Shown here piece after piece: positions 1-8,942 of a stretch of DNA of 64,000 bases. A program made the translations under genes and the position numbers. Position 1 is the first letter of the stretch. The number at the start of each line of letters is the position of its first letter. Where the stretch lies: positions 1-64,000 of the forward strand of contig NZ_CDBI01000020.1 of assembly GCF_000820025.1 (NCBI RefSeq). The letters are read 5' to 3'. The stretch is from Aeromonas popoffii (lineage in GTDB: Bacteria > Pseudomonadota > Gammaproteobacteria > Enterobacterales > Aeromonadaceae). Below the pieces are notes generated by a model. The model searched no databases. It was not told where the DNA came from and saw nothing but the letters and a program-made list of their open reading frames with translations.

Positions 1-80
1 ACCGCGCACTACCGAGCAGAAGTAGTTCGCTGTCTTTACGTTCACCGCTTGGCATCAGCCTCGCCATGAGCACAAATAGT

Positions 81-157
<77 letters not shown>

Positions 158-249
158 TCCGAATTTTTCCGACCTGGCTGAGCAGTAGCCAGTTCGAATT
201 CTCTTTATCTTCAATGCGTTAATCGGCGTTGTTGACTCAGATATTCAGA

Positions 250-326
<77 letters not shown>

Positions 327-339
327 TCTGAGGTCGCCA

Positions 340-367
340 ATAATAGGCGCCAGCGCTCAGATTGCAA
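340..367 (-). promoter_or_regulatory. Probable sigma-70 promoter of the tRNA-fMet pair
   Basis: On the minus strand TTGCAA (362-367) and TATTAT (340-345) are separated by 16 bases. The -10 box lies 13 bases before the first tRNA nucleotide and is followed by a GC-rich stretch of the kind seen at stringently controlled stable-RNA promoters. The assignment rests on sequence match and position only. Confidence 0.6.
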
Positions 368-522
368 GTAAATATCCTAAAAAAACTTCATTCGTAGGTT
401 AAAGCAGCACAAATTGAAGGATTTTGCAACAGAGCGCTGTTATTTCAGACAAGCAGGTTTGGGGCCAGCATGGCGTACTACACTGCATTGGATTGTGACT
501 CCTCCTTTTGGGCAGGTTTATC

Positions 523-2586
523 ATGCGTATATCCGCCGGTCATTGCCGTCAATTGGGGGCCACGCCCGAGCACGACGGCGTCAATTTTGCTATCTGGGCC
601 CGCCTGGCCAGTCGGGTCGAACTGCTGCTGTTCGCCAGTGCCGACGATACCACCCCAGAGGTGATCCCCTTGTCACCCCGTCTCAACCGTACCGCTTACT
701 ACTGGCACATCCATATAGAAGGCATACCACTGGGTCAACGTTACGCCTATCGCATTCAGGGTCCGTGGCGTCCCTACTACGGCACCCGCTTCGATGCGGA
801 CAAGGTGCTGCTGGACCCCTATGGTCGCAGCATTGAGCTGGGGCCGACTTACGACCGCAGGGCTGCGGCCCGCCCCGGCAGCAACCTGGCGGAATGTGCC
901 AAGAACCGGGTGGTGGATACCCGTGACTACGACTGGGAGGGTGACAAGCTACCCGCTCACTCCCTCTCCCGTTCGGTGATCTACGAACTGCATCTGGGGG
1001 GATTTACCAAGTCGCCGAGCTCCGGCGTGGCCCCTGCGCTGCGCGGCACCTATCTTGGCCTCATCGACAAGATCCCCTACCTGCAATCCCTCGGCATCAC
1101 CGCCGTCGAGCTGCTGCCGGTGTTCCAGTTCGATCCCCAGGATGCCCCCAAGGGGCTCTCCAACTACTGGGGTTACAGCCCGATGTCGTTTTTTGCCCCC
1201 CACGCCCAATATGCCAGCGGCCCTGATCCGCTCACCGAGTTTCGTGACATGGTCAAGGCGCTGCACAGGGCCAATATCGAGGTGATCCTGGACGTGGTTT
1301 ACAACCACACGGCCGAGGGTGGGGGCGATGGCCCCACCTTCTCGTTTCGCGGCATAGACAACGAGGTCTACTACATCCTCGACAGCAATCAGCAGGACAC
1401 CAACTATTCGGGCTGCGGCAACACGTTCAACGGCGCCCATCCTGTGGTGCTGCGTATGATCATGGACAGCCTCCACTTCTGGCGTCAGGAGATGCACGTG
1501 GACGGCTTTCGATTCGATCTGGCCGCCATCTTGTCGCGAGATGAGTCCGGCATGCCCCAAGCCAATGCGCCGACCCTGCGCACCATAGACACGGATCCCC
1601 GCATCGCCGATATCAAGCTCATCGCCGAGGCCTGGGATGCTGGGGGACTCTATCAGGTGGGCAGCCTGGCTGGCGCCCGCTGGCGTGAGTGGAACGGCCA
1701 GTTCAGGGACGATGTGCGCCACTTCCTGCGCGGGGATGACAACGCCATCGCCACCTTCGTGGATCGACTGTGCGGCAGCCCGGACATCTACCACTATCAC
1801 CACGCCGATCCGGAGAAGAGCATCAACTTCGTCACCTGCCATGACGGCTTCACCCTGTGGGACTGGGCCAGCCATGACCACAAGCACAACGAGGCCAACG
1901 GTGAAGAGAACCGGGACGGCTGCGATCACAACTTCAGCTGGAACCATGGCCAGGAGGGGCCGACCGAGGATCCCCAGATCAATGCCCTGCGGGTGCGTCA
2001 GGCCAAGAACATGATGGTGGCGACCCTGCTGTCGGTAGGCTCCCCCATGCTGCTGATGGGAGACGAGGTGCTGCGTACCCAGCACGGCAACAACAACGGC
2101 TACTGCCAGGACAACGAAACCTGCTGGATGAACTGGCAGCCCAGCGTCATGGGACAGGAGATGTTCCGCTTCATGAAGGAGCTGATCCAGTATCGCAAGC
2201 ACCTGTTCCAACGACCCGAGCAGGAGAGCATGCCACTGTCGCTGACCGAGATCCTGCGGCACAGTGAGATCTGCTGGCACGGGGTCAATGCCGCCCAGCC
2301 AGACTTCAGCCCCCACTCCCACGCCATCGCCATGTCGGCGCTCTCCAGCGAAGCCAAGCTGGCGCTCTATGTGCTGTTTAACGCCTACTGGGAGCCACTC
2401 ACCTTTAACCTGCCAAGCCCACCCAAGGGGGTGGGTGGCTACTGGCGCCGGATCCTGGATACCGCCCTGCCCTCACCCCATGACATCTGTACTTTCGGTA
2501 TGCCGCTGGAGGGGCTGACCCGGGAATACCTGGCCCAACCGCGCAGCAGCTGCCTCTTTATCTGCGGGGCCGACGACTTCTACTAG
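523..2586 (+). CDS. glgX: Glycogen debranching enzyme (GH13, GlgX/isoamylase type)
   Basis: Cytoplasmic enzyme that hydrolyses the alpha-1,6 branch stubs left on phosphorylase-limit glycogen. An N-terminal CBM48-like domain (about residues 1-100) is followed by the GH13 barrel. Visible conserved regions are DVVYNH near residue 260, GFRFD with the nucleophile Asp332, LIAEAWD with the acid/base Glu369, and TCHDGF with His440-Asp441. At 687 residues it is slightly longer than E. coli GlgX. I chose ATG 523 because GGGCAGG precedes it at good spacing; an in-frame TTG at 508 is the alternative. It stands alone, without glgBCA, but its partner glgP lies about 35 kb away in this window. A strong terminator follows directly. 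Confidence 0.93.
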   Translation: MRISAGHCRQLGATPEHDGVNFAIWARLASRVELLLFASADDTTPEVIPLSPRLNRTAYYWHIHIEGIPLGQRYAYRIQGPWRPYYGTRFDADKVLLDPYGRSIELGPTYDRRAAARPGSNLAECAKNRVVDTRDYDWEGDKLPAHSLSRSVIYELHLGGFTKSPSSGVAPALRGTYLGLIDKIPYLQSLGITAVELLPVFQFDPQDAPKGLSNYWGYSPMSFFAPHAQYASGPDPLTEFRDMVKALHRANIEVILDVVYNHTAEGGGDGPTFSFRGIDNEVYYILDSNQQDTNYSGCGNTFNGAHPVVLRMIMDSLHFWRQEMHVDGFRFDLAAILSRDESGMPQANAPTLRTIDTDPRIADIKLIAEAWDAGGLYQVGSLAGARWREWNGQFRDDVRHFLRGDDNAIATFVDRLCGSPDIYHYHHADPEKSINFVTCHDGFTLWDWASHDHKHNEANGEENRDGCDHNFSWNHGQEGPTEDPQINALRVRQAKNMMVATLLSVGSPMLLMGDEVLRTQHGNNNGYCQDNETCWMNWQPSVMGQEMFRFMKELIQYRKHLFQRPEQESMPLSLTEILRHSEICWHGVNAAQPDFSPHSHAIAMSALSSEAKLALYVLFNAYWEPLTFNLPSPPKGVGGYWRRILDTALPSPHDICTFGMPLEGLTREYLAQPRSSCLFICGADDFY

Positions 2587-2603
2587 GCCCGGGTTACAGC
2601 CAA

Positions 2604-2640
2604 CAAAAAGCCCCCCTGACAGACTCAGCGGGGCTTTTTT
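2604..2640. terminator. Bidirectional rho-independent terminator
   Basis: The inverted repeat AAAAAGCCCC ... GGGGCTTTTTT sits between glgX and the convergent membrane-protein gene. T-runs lie on both sides, so it can serve both transcripts. Confidence 0.85.
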
Positions 2641-2658
2641 CATTCATGCGGCGACGGC

Positions 2659-3378
2659 TCAGGCCAGCTGGTGCAGCACGCTGGTCGCCGCTATCTGGGC
2701 TATGATGAGGCCGCACAGGGCGGTGGAGACCACCACGGGCGCCGTCTCCCGCTGTAGATAGATGGGGCTGAACCAGAGCAGCAGGGCCGCAATCAGCAAG
2801 ATGGTCTGGGTCAGCACACCGGGGATCAAGGCATCCAGCTCAGCACCACTGCCCTGCCATCCCACCAACACCGCCAGCCAGAGCAGGCTCAGAATGGCAG
2901 CCACCAGCCCGGCCAAGGGCAGCAGCAAGTTGAAGGCCTGCAAGCGGTGACGCGCCCGCAGCAGCATCAGGTGCGCAAAGGCCGCCCCCAGCACAGTCAT
3001 CTGCAGCAGGCCGCTCAGCCAGCCCTGTATTTGCAGCAAGCCAACGCCATAGACCAGCAGCGGCATGGCAGGCAACCAGAGCAGGGTGGACGGGATGGCA
3101 CGCTTGCCCTCCAGCCGGGATTGGGCAAGCGACAGCACTATCCCCAGGATCAGGGCAGCACCACCACTCCAGATCAACCAGCTCGCCATCCGGGCCTCCA
3201 CCGCCAGCATCAGGGAGAGGCCGGTGATCACCCAGATGGAGAAGAGCTGAGCCGTGATCCGCGAGCGCTGGCCCGGGCAGAGGTCACCGCGCCACAGCAC
3301 TATGCCAAGGGCGATGAGTGCCCCCAGCGCCATCAGACCGGTCAGGGGAAAGAGCCAAAAAGGGAGTTGGACGAACAT
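2659..3378 (-). CDS. Hypothetical polytopic membrane protein
   Basis: This 239-residue protein is almost entirely hydrophobic, with about seven predicted transmembrane segments separated by short basic or polar loops, for example RGDLCPGQRSR near residue 30 and RARHRLQ near residue 145. It starts directly in the membrane (MFVQLPFWLFPL) with no cleavable signal. No catalytic or transport motif is recognisable, so no function is offered. It is convergent with glgX and shares its terminator. Codon usage matches the neighbours, which supports a real gene. An inner-membrane location is inferred. Confidence 0.75.
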   Translation of the reverse strand: MFVQLPFWLFPLTGLMALGALIALGIVLWRGDLCPGQRSRITAQLFSIWVITGLSLMLAVEARMASWLIWSGGAALILGIVLSLAQSRLEGKRAIPSTLLWLPAMPLLVYGVGLLQIQGWLSGLLQMTVLGAAFAHLMLLRARHRLQAFNLLLPLAGLVAAILSLLWLAVLVGWQGSGAELDALIPGVLTQTILLIAALLLWFSPIYLQRETAPVVVSTALCGLIIAQIAATSVLHQLA

Positions 3379-3577
3379 GACGCCTCCAGCAACAAGGATT
3401 CAGGATGCGCCTGTGGGGCGCCCGGGAAGGGGGCGAGTATACCCAAACCCACGCCCATCCCCAATCCCTGCAACAGAGCTGGCCAGGGATTTTGTGGCGG
3501 CGCCTTGTCAGACTGCCGGGGCAACAGGGCCATTCCCCTGTTCTGCGGCTTCATACTCCCGGGGGCAGACGAGCGGA

Positions 3578-5215
3578 TCAGCCCTGACCGCGCGCCAGCG
3601 CCACCACCTTGGCAAACATCTGGCGGATCACCGGCGGGATGTGCTCGCCACCGAGTCGCTCCGCCTCCTCCACCACCGCCAACGCCATGCCCGGTTTGCT
3701 GCGGTGGTGAATGGCCTTGTTGATGATGCGCCCGGCATTGAGGGTCGAGCGGCCGCCGACGCCGGCCTCGCGCCTGAACACCGCCTCGAAACCGTTGTGA
3801 TAGAGGTAATGTTCTATGTCCGCCGCCGGCAGCTGGGTCAACCGATCCCGCTCCCGCTCTCCCTTGAGCAGTGCCCTGGCCGAGGTGGCGTATTTGAGCC
3901 CCGCTTCGTCGCCATCGGTGAGCAGGTGCCACTCTATGCCAAAGTCGCGCGCCACCTTGATGAGCGGCGACTGGCCGCATTGGGCGAACTCTATGATGCG
4001 CACCCCTTCCGCCCGCAGACTGTAACCGCAGATCTGGGCCAGCTCGGAGAGCAGCCAGATCTCTGTCTCCCCCTCCACCAGCAGCCAGCAGCGGGCAAAC
4101 ATCGACATGGGTCGGTTGATGCGCACGTGAAAGGCAATCTTGCGCAGATCATCGCTGCTGTAATGTTCGCCACCGAGCTGATGGCAGACGATATCCTGCT
4201 GGCGACGCACCAGCCGGCGCACCTGATTCAGGGGCAGGGAGGAGAGCAAGTCGCCCGAGTTGGTGGTGAGCAATTTCTGACCAGGCAGCTGCTCCAGCAG
4301 GCCCCAGGCCAGGGCCAGCATGGTGGGGTGCAGGCGACTTTCGGGATCTTCCAGGATCATGATGGGGCGCGCGCCCTGTTCCAGCTCGCGGTTGCCACGG
4401 GCGTTGAGCAGGGTGGCCGCCATGCCCGCCATCGCCAGCTGCAGCGCCCGATTGTCGGCATTGCGCAGCAACGCCTGCAGATTGCCGGGGTTGCGCAACG
4501 TCATGGGGCGGTTGACGATGTCCCGCTGACTGCGGGGCTTGTTCTTGATGGGGGCAAGGGCATTGAAGTAGTGATCCATCAGCTGGCGCACCGCCTGCAA
4601 CGCTTCTTTGAGCTCGGGCTCGCCGATGCGCTGAGGCTCGTCGATCAGCTTGTTGGCCAACTGACTCAGCCGGTTCTGCGACAGGTCGTTCCACTTCAGC
4701 ACTTCCACCCCACTGCGGGCAGTGCGGGCATCCCGCAGCCGGAACACCGGGTTCATGGTGATCAGCAGGCAGACCAGTTCATGGGCATTGTCGATGGGCA
4801 GGCTCTTGCCGATGCCGTCGAGAAAGTCATGGGTGGTGGTCACGGATCCGTCAGCCTCCAGCTCGGCGCTGGCGCGATAGTGGATACGATGGAATTTGTC
4901 TTTGTGCTTGACCCAGGAGGCACCCAGTCGGGCCAGACGATGGGAGTGCAGGCACATCTGGGGTCTGTGCTCACTGAAGGTAAGCACCAGTTGCAGATTG
5001 CGGGCGGGGGCGAGTTCGGGATCTTCCGGTTGGTGAAAATCGTCGGCCTCGAACTGATAGGGTTCGGCATCCTGCCCCAGCAAGCACCAGAGGGCGCGCA
5101 GCAGGCTGGACTTGCCCCAAGCGTTCTCACCGATGAGAACCGTGGTGTTATCCAGCCCGAGCGAGAGGCGATTTATCCCGCGAAAACCTTTGACTTCAAT
5201 GCGTTCCAGAAACAT
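3578..5215 (-). CDS. ybjD: OLD-family ATP-dependent endonuclease (YbjD/DUF2813)
   Basis: The 545-residue protein has an N-terminal SMC/ABC-type ATPase with a Walker A-like GENAWGKSS near residue 30 and a Walker B region near ILEDPESRLHP (about residue 290). A C-terminal TOPRIM domain shows LLVEGETE (about 380) and the acidic DGDEAG (about 430). This is the class-1 OLD architecture, in which ATP-regulated ATPase dimers carry a metal-dependent nuclease. The N-terminus (LERIEVKGFRGINRLSL) closely resembles E. coli YbjD. OLD proteins are linked to phage exclusion and DNA processing, but the chromosomal YbjD role is poorly defined. It is a single-gene unit here, with no reverse transcriptase or UvrD-like partner as in retron or Gabija systems. 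Confidence 0.88.
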   Translation of the reverse strand: MFLERIEVKGFRGINRLSLGLDNTTVLIGENAWGKSSLLRALWCLLGQDAEPYQFEADDFHQPEDPELAPARNLQLVLTFSEHRPQMCLHSHRLARLGASWVKHKDKFHRIHYRASAELEADGSVTTTHDFLDGIGKSLPIDNAHELVCLLITMNPVFRLRDARTARSGVEVLKWNDLSQNRLSQLANKLIDEPQRIGEPELKEALQAVRQLMDHYFNALAPIKNKPRSQRDIVNRPMTLRNPGNLQALLRNADNRALQLAMAGMAATLLNARGNRELEQGARPIMILEDPESRLHPTMLALAWGLLEQLPGQKLLTTNSGDLLSSLPLNQVRRLVRRQQDIVCHQLGGEHYSSDDLRKIAFHVRINRPMSMFARCWLLVEGETEIWLLSELAQICGYSLRAEGVRIIEFAQCGQSPLIKVARDFGIEWHLLTDGDEAGLKYATSARALLKGERERDRLTQLPAADIEHYLYHNGFEAVFRREAGVGGRSTLNAGRIINKAIHHRSKPGMALAVVEEAERLGGEHIPPVIRQMFAKVVALARGQG

Positions 5216-5477
5216 GCGGCCATATCCAGTCCATCCTGATGGCGCAATAGTGGCAAAGTTGCCGGAAAAATCCTATCGGGTCGTGTCGATTTTCAGCGGG
5301 AACTGTGAGGCACTACGGGTTCGGGAGGGGTGGGAACACAGGTGCGATCTTGGGGGGCATTCCAGTGGCTGAACCAAAGGTGGCGGGTACGGATCTGACG
5401 TTTGCGATAATTCAATGGGCATTCCTTTCAATGGGTAAGCGGTCAATAGTACACCTGTTTTACCCAGAGTCTCAGCG

Positions 5478-5640
5478 TTATCTGTGACGATAAGATGACA
5501 ATTGTGCGCGCCACTGACCCGGCGTGAGGCCAAATGCCTCGCGAAAACGGTTGCCAAAGTGGGCCTGGGAGGAGAATCCGCACAGGATGACGATGCTGGC
5601 CAGGGGCTTGGGCCCATTCCCATCGAGTATCGCTGCCTGC
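5478..5640 (-). pseudogene. AraC-family regulator, C-terminal relic
   Basis: On the minus strand one frame reads KPLASIVILCGFSSQAHFG and then NRFREAFGLTPGQWRAQL before a TAA at 5478-5480. This is the second helix-turn-helix and tail of an AraC/XylS regulator. An in-frame TGA lies about 20 codons upstream of the match and nothing resembling the rest of the protein follows, so only the C-terminal ~45 residues survive. It abuts, tail to tail, a fragment of a transporter gene; a deletion that removed the middle of a regulator/transporter pair is the simplest explanation. Confidence 0.75.
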
Positions 5641-5689
5641 TGCCCTGCTCACCGTCAGCGGCGTGTTCCGCGCCTGCCCTGGGCGGGTC

Positions 5690-5970
5690 AGCGCTACGCA
5701 GCCCTGCTCGGCGCCTTGCCCTTTTCCACCAACTTCCTCTGTTTCTATCACGTCACCCTCTATATCCCGAGTGGCATGTCGGCAGTGATTTTCGCCAGCG
5801 CCACTATCTTCAACGGCCTCAATCTCTGGCTGTACGAGGGATTTGTCTGGCAGACGGTCTCTGTGGTGGGAGTGGTGTTCAGTTTGCTCGGCAATCTGGT
5901 GATCTTCGCCCCGCCCGTGCGGGAGTGGCGCTGGCGGCCAGCCAAGGCGGTGAACGACACTTGCTCCTGA
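5690..5970 (+). pseudogene. EamA/DMT-type transporter, internal fragment
   Basis: The frame from about 5690 encodes segments such as LLGALPFSTNFLCFYHVTLY, IPSGMSAVIFASATIFNGLN and VVGVVFSLLGNLVIFAPP. The first two resemble helices 3-4 of an EamA-family exporter and the last resembles the end of the first EamA repeat. The open frame ends at 5970, so the second repeat is missing and the N-terminus is not homologous. No start codon with a ribosome site fits. I read it as a truncated remnant next to the AraC relic. Confidence 0.6.
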
Positions 5971-6030
5971 GACCATCAGCCTCTAAGGTAGCGCCATTCG
6001 ATCTGCGTGATGGCACCACTAGGGGGCAAG

Positions 6031-6918
6031 ATGTTACTGGAAGGGCTGGAGACGCTCAGCCTGCTGGCAAGCGAGGGCACCATGGCCAAGGTGGCCAGCC
6101 GCCTCTACATCAGTCAGTCGGCGGTGAGCAAGCGCATTGCCCAGCTGGAACAGCGCCTTGGCAAGAAGCTGATCGAGCCGGATGGCCGCCAGATCCGGCT
6201 CACCCCGCAGGCGCGGGAGCTGCTCGACCGGGTGGCCCCGAGTCTCGCCGAGATGAAGGGAGTGCTGGCCGACAGCCAGACGCTCACCGATCTGACTCCC
6301 CTGCCCGTCGCCTGCTCCGAAACCCTGCTGGCGGGCTACCTCGCCCGCTTCATGCACGACTACCTTGGCCGCGATCCTCACATTGCCCTCTCCACCCATC
6401 ACACCCCCGTGATCCTGGCGCGGGTGCGCAGTGGCGACGCCCTGCTCGGCATCTGTGCCGGACGCCTGCCGCCCGGCCATGGCCTGGGAGCCGAGCTATT
6501 GCTGGAGGAGCCCTTCTATCTGGTGGGCAACGATCAGGCTGAGGGGATAGCGACAGATCAGCGGCCATTCGTGCAGGGTCAGGGGCACAGACGCAAGATC
6601 CTGACCATGGATCTGGATAACCCCTCCAACCGCTACCTGCGTGAACCCTTGGCACAATTGGGCTTGGTGCCGGCCATGGAGCTGGACTCCTATCTGGCCT
6701 TGATCGAGCTGGCCAAGGCGGGTATAGGGCCTGTGCTCTTGCCGGCCGGCTTGCTGGCACTGGTGGGGGAGCCGGGAGAGAAGGCGCGCCCCTTGCCCGG
6801 TCTGGGGCGCCCACTGCACCTGGTCTACCGCCAGAGCAGCCTGAAGCGGGAGCGCATTGCCCGGCTGGTGAGTGCGCTGCGCGCGCAGTTTCGCCACCTC
6901 GGCGACGCGGCGCAATAA
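6031..6918 (+). CDS. LysR-family transcriptional regulator
   Basis: A typical LysR regulator of 295 residues. The N-terminal winged helix-turn-helix (MAKVASRLYISQSAVSKRIA, about residues 16-35) is followed by LEQRLGKKL, and a periplasmic-binding-protein-like effector domain starts near residue 90. ATG 6031 is preferred because AGGGGG precedes it by four bases; GTG 6007 and ATG 6010 are also in frame but lack a ribosome site. The gene lies just downstream of the AraC/transporter relics and is convergent with yfcA. The effector and target genes cannot be told from the sequence. Confidence 0.88.
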   Translation: MLLEGLETLSLLASEGTMAKVASRLYISQSAVSKRIAQLEQRLGKKLIEPDGRQIRLTPQARELLDRVAPSLAEMKGVLADSQTLTDLTPLPVACSETLLAGYLARFMHDYLGRDPHIALSTHHTPVILARVRSGDALLGICAGRLPPGHGLGAELLLEEPFYLVGNDQAEGIATDQRPFVQGQGHRRKILTMDLDNPSNRYLREPLAQLGLVPAMELDSYLALIELAKAGIGPVLLPAGLLALVGEPGEKARPLPGLGRPLHLVYRQSSLKRERIARLVSALRAQFRHLGDAAQ

Positions 6919-6959
6919 CCCCACACCCGCGCGTGGGGGCTGGCGGTCAATCTGCCGCC

Positions 6960-7739
6960 TCACGGGATCCAGACAAACAGCTCGGGATACTGGCTCCACA
7001 CCAGCTTGGCAGACATCAGCAAGGAGACGGTCACCAGTAGCGGCTTGATCAGCTTCACACCTTTTTTCAGCACCATCTTGGAGCCGAAACGGGCGCCGAT
7101 AAACTGCCCCAGTGCCATGCAGAAACCGACACTCCACACCACCTTGCCCCCGAGGGTGAAAAACAGCAGGGAGGCGATGTTGGAGGTGAAGTTGAGCAAC
7201 TTGGTGTGAGCCGTGGCCCGCGCCATGCCAAACCCCGCCAGCGCCACGAAGCCGATGGCAAAAAACGACCCCGTGCCCGGCCCGAAGAAGCCGTCATAAA
7301 AGCCCACCCCGCCCCCCACCAGCAGCGCAAACAGCATGGGGGTGAGACGGCGGGAGCTCTCGGCATCGCTCACCCTGGGGGAGAAGAAGAAGTAACAGGC
7401 AAATGCCATCAGCAGAAAGGGCAGCAAGCGCTCCAAAATGGCGGCATCTATGGTCTGCACCGCCAGGGTGCCGATGGCGGCGCCGATGAAGGTGCAGATC
7501 ACCGCAGGCCAGATCATGGTCCACTCCAGCAGCCCCTTGCGGGCAAAAAACCAGGTGGCAGAGAAGGAGCCAAAACTGCTCTGCAGCTTGTTGGTGCCCA
7601 GTACCAGCGCCGGCGGCATGCCGGTGGCCAGCAGGGCCGGTACGGTCAAGAGGCCACCACCGCCGGCGATGGCATCGATAAAGCCGGCGATAAGGGCCAC
7701 CCCGAACAGGGCAAGCAGGGTTAACAGTTCCAATTCCAT
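6960..7739 (-). CDS. yfcA: TauE/SafE-family membrane permease (YfcA-like)
   Basis: This 259-residue protein has about eight hydrophobic segments and the family signature AGFIDAIAGGGGLLTVPALL near its N-terminus. A second, related stretch (GGGVGFYDGFFGPGTGSFF) marks the internal duplication of the fold. The order of motifs matches E. coli YfcA closely. TauE/SafE proteins export or import sulfonates, sulfite or related small anions; the substrate here is unknown. ATG 7739 is chosen over an in-frame start 33 bases upstream because the family begins at MELELLTLL-like sequence. It is convergent with the LysR gene. Confidence 0.85.
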   Translation of the reverse strand: MELELLTLLALFGVALIAGFIDAIAGGGGLLTVPALLATGMPPALVLGTNKLQSSFGSFSATWFFARKGLLEWTMIWPAVICTFIGAAIGTLAVQTIDAAILERLLPFLLMAFACYFFFSPRVSDAESSRRLTPMLFALLVGGGVGFYDGFFGPGTGSFFAIGFVALAGFGMARATAHTKLLNFTSNIASLLFFTLGGKVVWSVGFCMALGQFIGARFGSKMVLKKGVKLIKPLLVTVSLLMSAKLVWSQYPELFVWIP

Positions 7740-7937
7740 CCATAGGCCTCGCGAGATTGGGGTGCCCGACACGGGGGCAACCCGGGTTTAACTGACTGAG
7801 TGAACGCGCCGGACAAGCAGGCGTGAACGCTATCCTAAAGGGCACGCGTCCATGAGGCTAACGAAACAGTGGCAGCCAATTGATTCCTGATTTTCATCAT
7901 TCTTGTTGGCCTCACCTTGTTTGTCCCTTCGCCGCCA

Positions 7938-8705
7938 TCAGGCGACACTATCTACCAGCACCTCAGTGAGAACGCCGCCCCTTATCGCGGCCAACGCCTG
8001 TTGCAGCTGCACTTCATCCTCACCCGGTGCCCGGCTTACGCGACCGGCCATGTAGCGGCGGCTGAACAGATTGAACCAGAGCTGCAACGCCTGCCCTGCC
8101 TGCAGCTGACCGGCCACCTCCAGCACGCAGGCCGCCACTTCGGCGGTGCAGAGGTGCTCGTCGCAGTTGGCGACCCGCATGCCATAGGTGGAGAGCGCAT
8201 CCGGCCTGACCGCCAACACCGGGAAGCCATCCAGATAAGGGCTCATGTTGAACATCTTGCGTGCCTCGGGCCAGGTACCATCCAACAGGATGAAGAGCGG
8301 CTTCTTGCCAGGGGCGAGCGTGACCTGTTCGGTCACTCGCGCCGGGTTTTTCTCACACGCGGGGAACACCACATAGGGCTGCCAGGCGGGATCGGCCAGC
8401 AGGGCCAACAGATCGGGATGGGGCTTGGTACGCGACCAGAGGAAGGCCCAGGTGGTATCCGGCAACACATCGGCGATGAGGCGGCCCGTGTTGGAGGGTT
8501 TCATGGGCTCGCTGTCATACATCAGCAGGCAGAAGCCGGCCTCGGCCTTGAGCTCGGGGCGCCATTCGCAGGCGCACCAGTCGCGACGCAGCTGACAGGC
8601 ATCGCAGCGTGGCACTGTGCCGCCACGGGCGAGAAAAGGGCGGGTGGAGATGCTCTTGCGCCATGCGCGCAGGCGATTGACGGCGTGATCTGGGATTGGC
8701 TTCAT
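7938..8705 (-). CDS. tapT: DTW-domain tRNA-uridine aminocarboxypropyltransferase
   Basis: A 255-residue DTW-domain protein related to E. coli YfiP/TapT, which puts the 3-amino-3-carboxypropyl group on tRNA uridine-47 using S-adenosylmethionine. Visible features are the N-terminal cysteine cluster CDACQLRRDWCAC (about residues 35-47), SNTGRLIADVLP, and the signature LLDGTWPEARKM near residue 150, where DGTW is the family's DTW motif. ATG 8705 (MKPIPDHAVNRL) fits the family; an upstream in-frame start at 8780 would add 25 atypical residues. It appears monocistronic. Confidence 0.85.
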   Translation of the reverse strand: MKPIPDHAVNRLRAWRKSISTRPFLARGGTVPRCDACQLRRDWCACEWRPELKAEAGFCLLMYDSEPMKPSNTGRLIADVLPDTTWAFLWSRTKPHPDLLALLADPAWQPYVVFPACEKNPARVTEQVTLAPGKKPLFILLDGTWPEARKMFNMSPYLDGFPVLAVRPDALSTYGMRVANCDEHLCTAEVAACVLEVAGQLQAGQALQLWFNLFSRRYMAGRVSRAPGEDEVQLQQALAAIRGGVLTEVLVDSVA

Positions 8706-8891
8706 GGGGCGCGGCTCGGGCGGTGCACTTTTGCGGAAAAAAAGGGGGCAGATTGTAACGAGCCGCCCGCCGCGCAGCAAGGCCCCCCATCCGGGACAAG
8801 CCGGGGTGTCGGCACATGGCCCTGCTCACTGATCTCACAAGGGGTACATATCTGGTTGTTCACCCTGCAAGCCATGTGATATCGCCAACCG

Positions 8892-8933
8892 CGATAACGA
8901 CAGAGGGGCCCGTGGGCCCCTCTGTCGTTATCG
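8892..8933. terminator. Perfect 20-bp hairpin after ddl
   Basis: Arms 8892-8911 and 8914-8933 are perfectly complementary for 20 bp with only two bases between them. The arm reads CGATAACGACAGAGGGGCCC. It begins 10 bases past the ddl stop. There is no T-run on either strand, so it is not a textbook terminator; it could block 3' exonucleases or cruciform-extrude. See findings. Confidence 0.6.
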
Positions 8934-8942
8934 GCAAGCCTG

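Noticed and set aside
508-522. TTG 508 as glgX start.
   Set aside because: No ribosome site; ATG 523 has GGGCAGG at proper spacing and gives the family N-terminus.
949-2322. A 457-codon frame antisense to glgX.
   Set aside because: Same mirror effect; glgX carries all GH13 motifs and the antisense product has no recognisable domain.
3254-5239. A 661-codon frame antisense to ybjD.
   Set aside because: Composition shadow of ybjD, which has Walker and TOPRIM motifs on the true strand.
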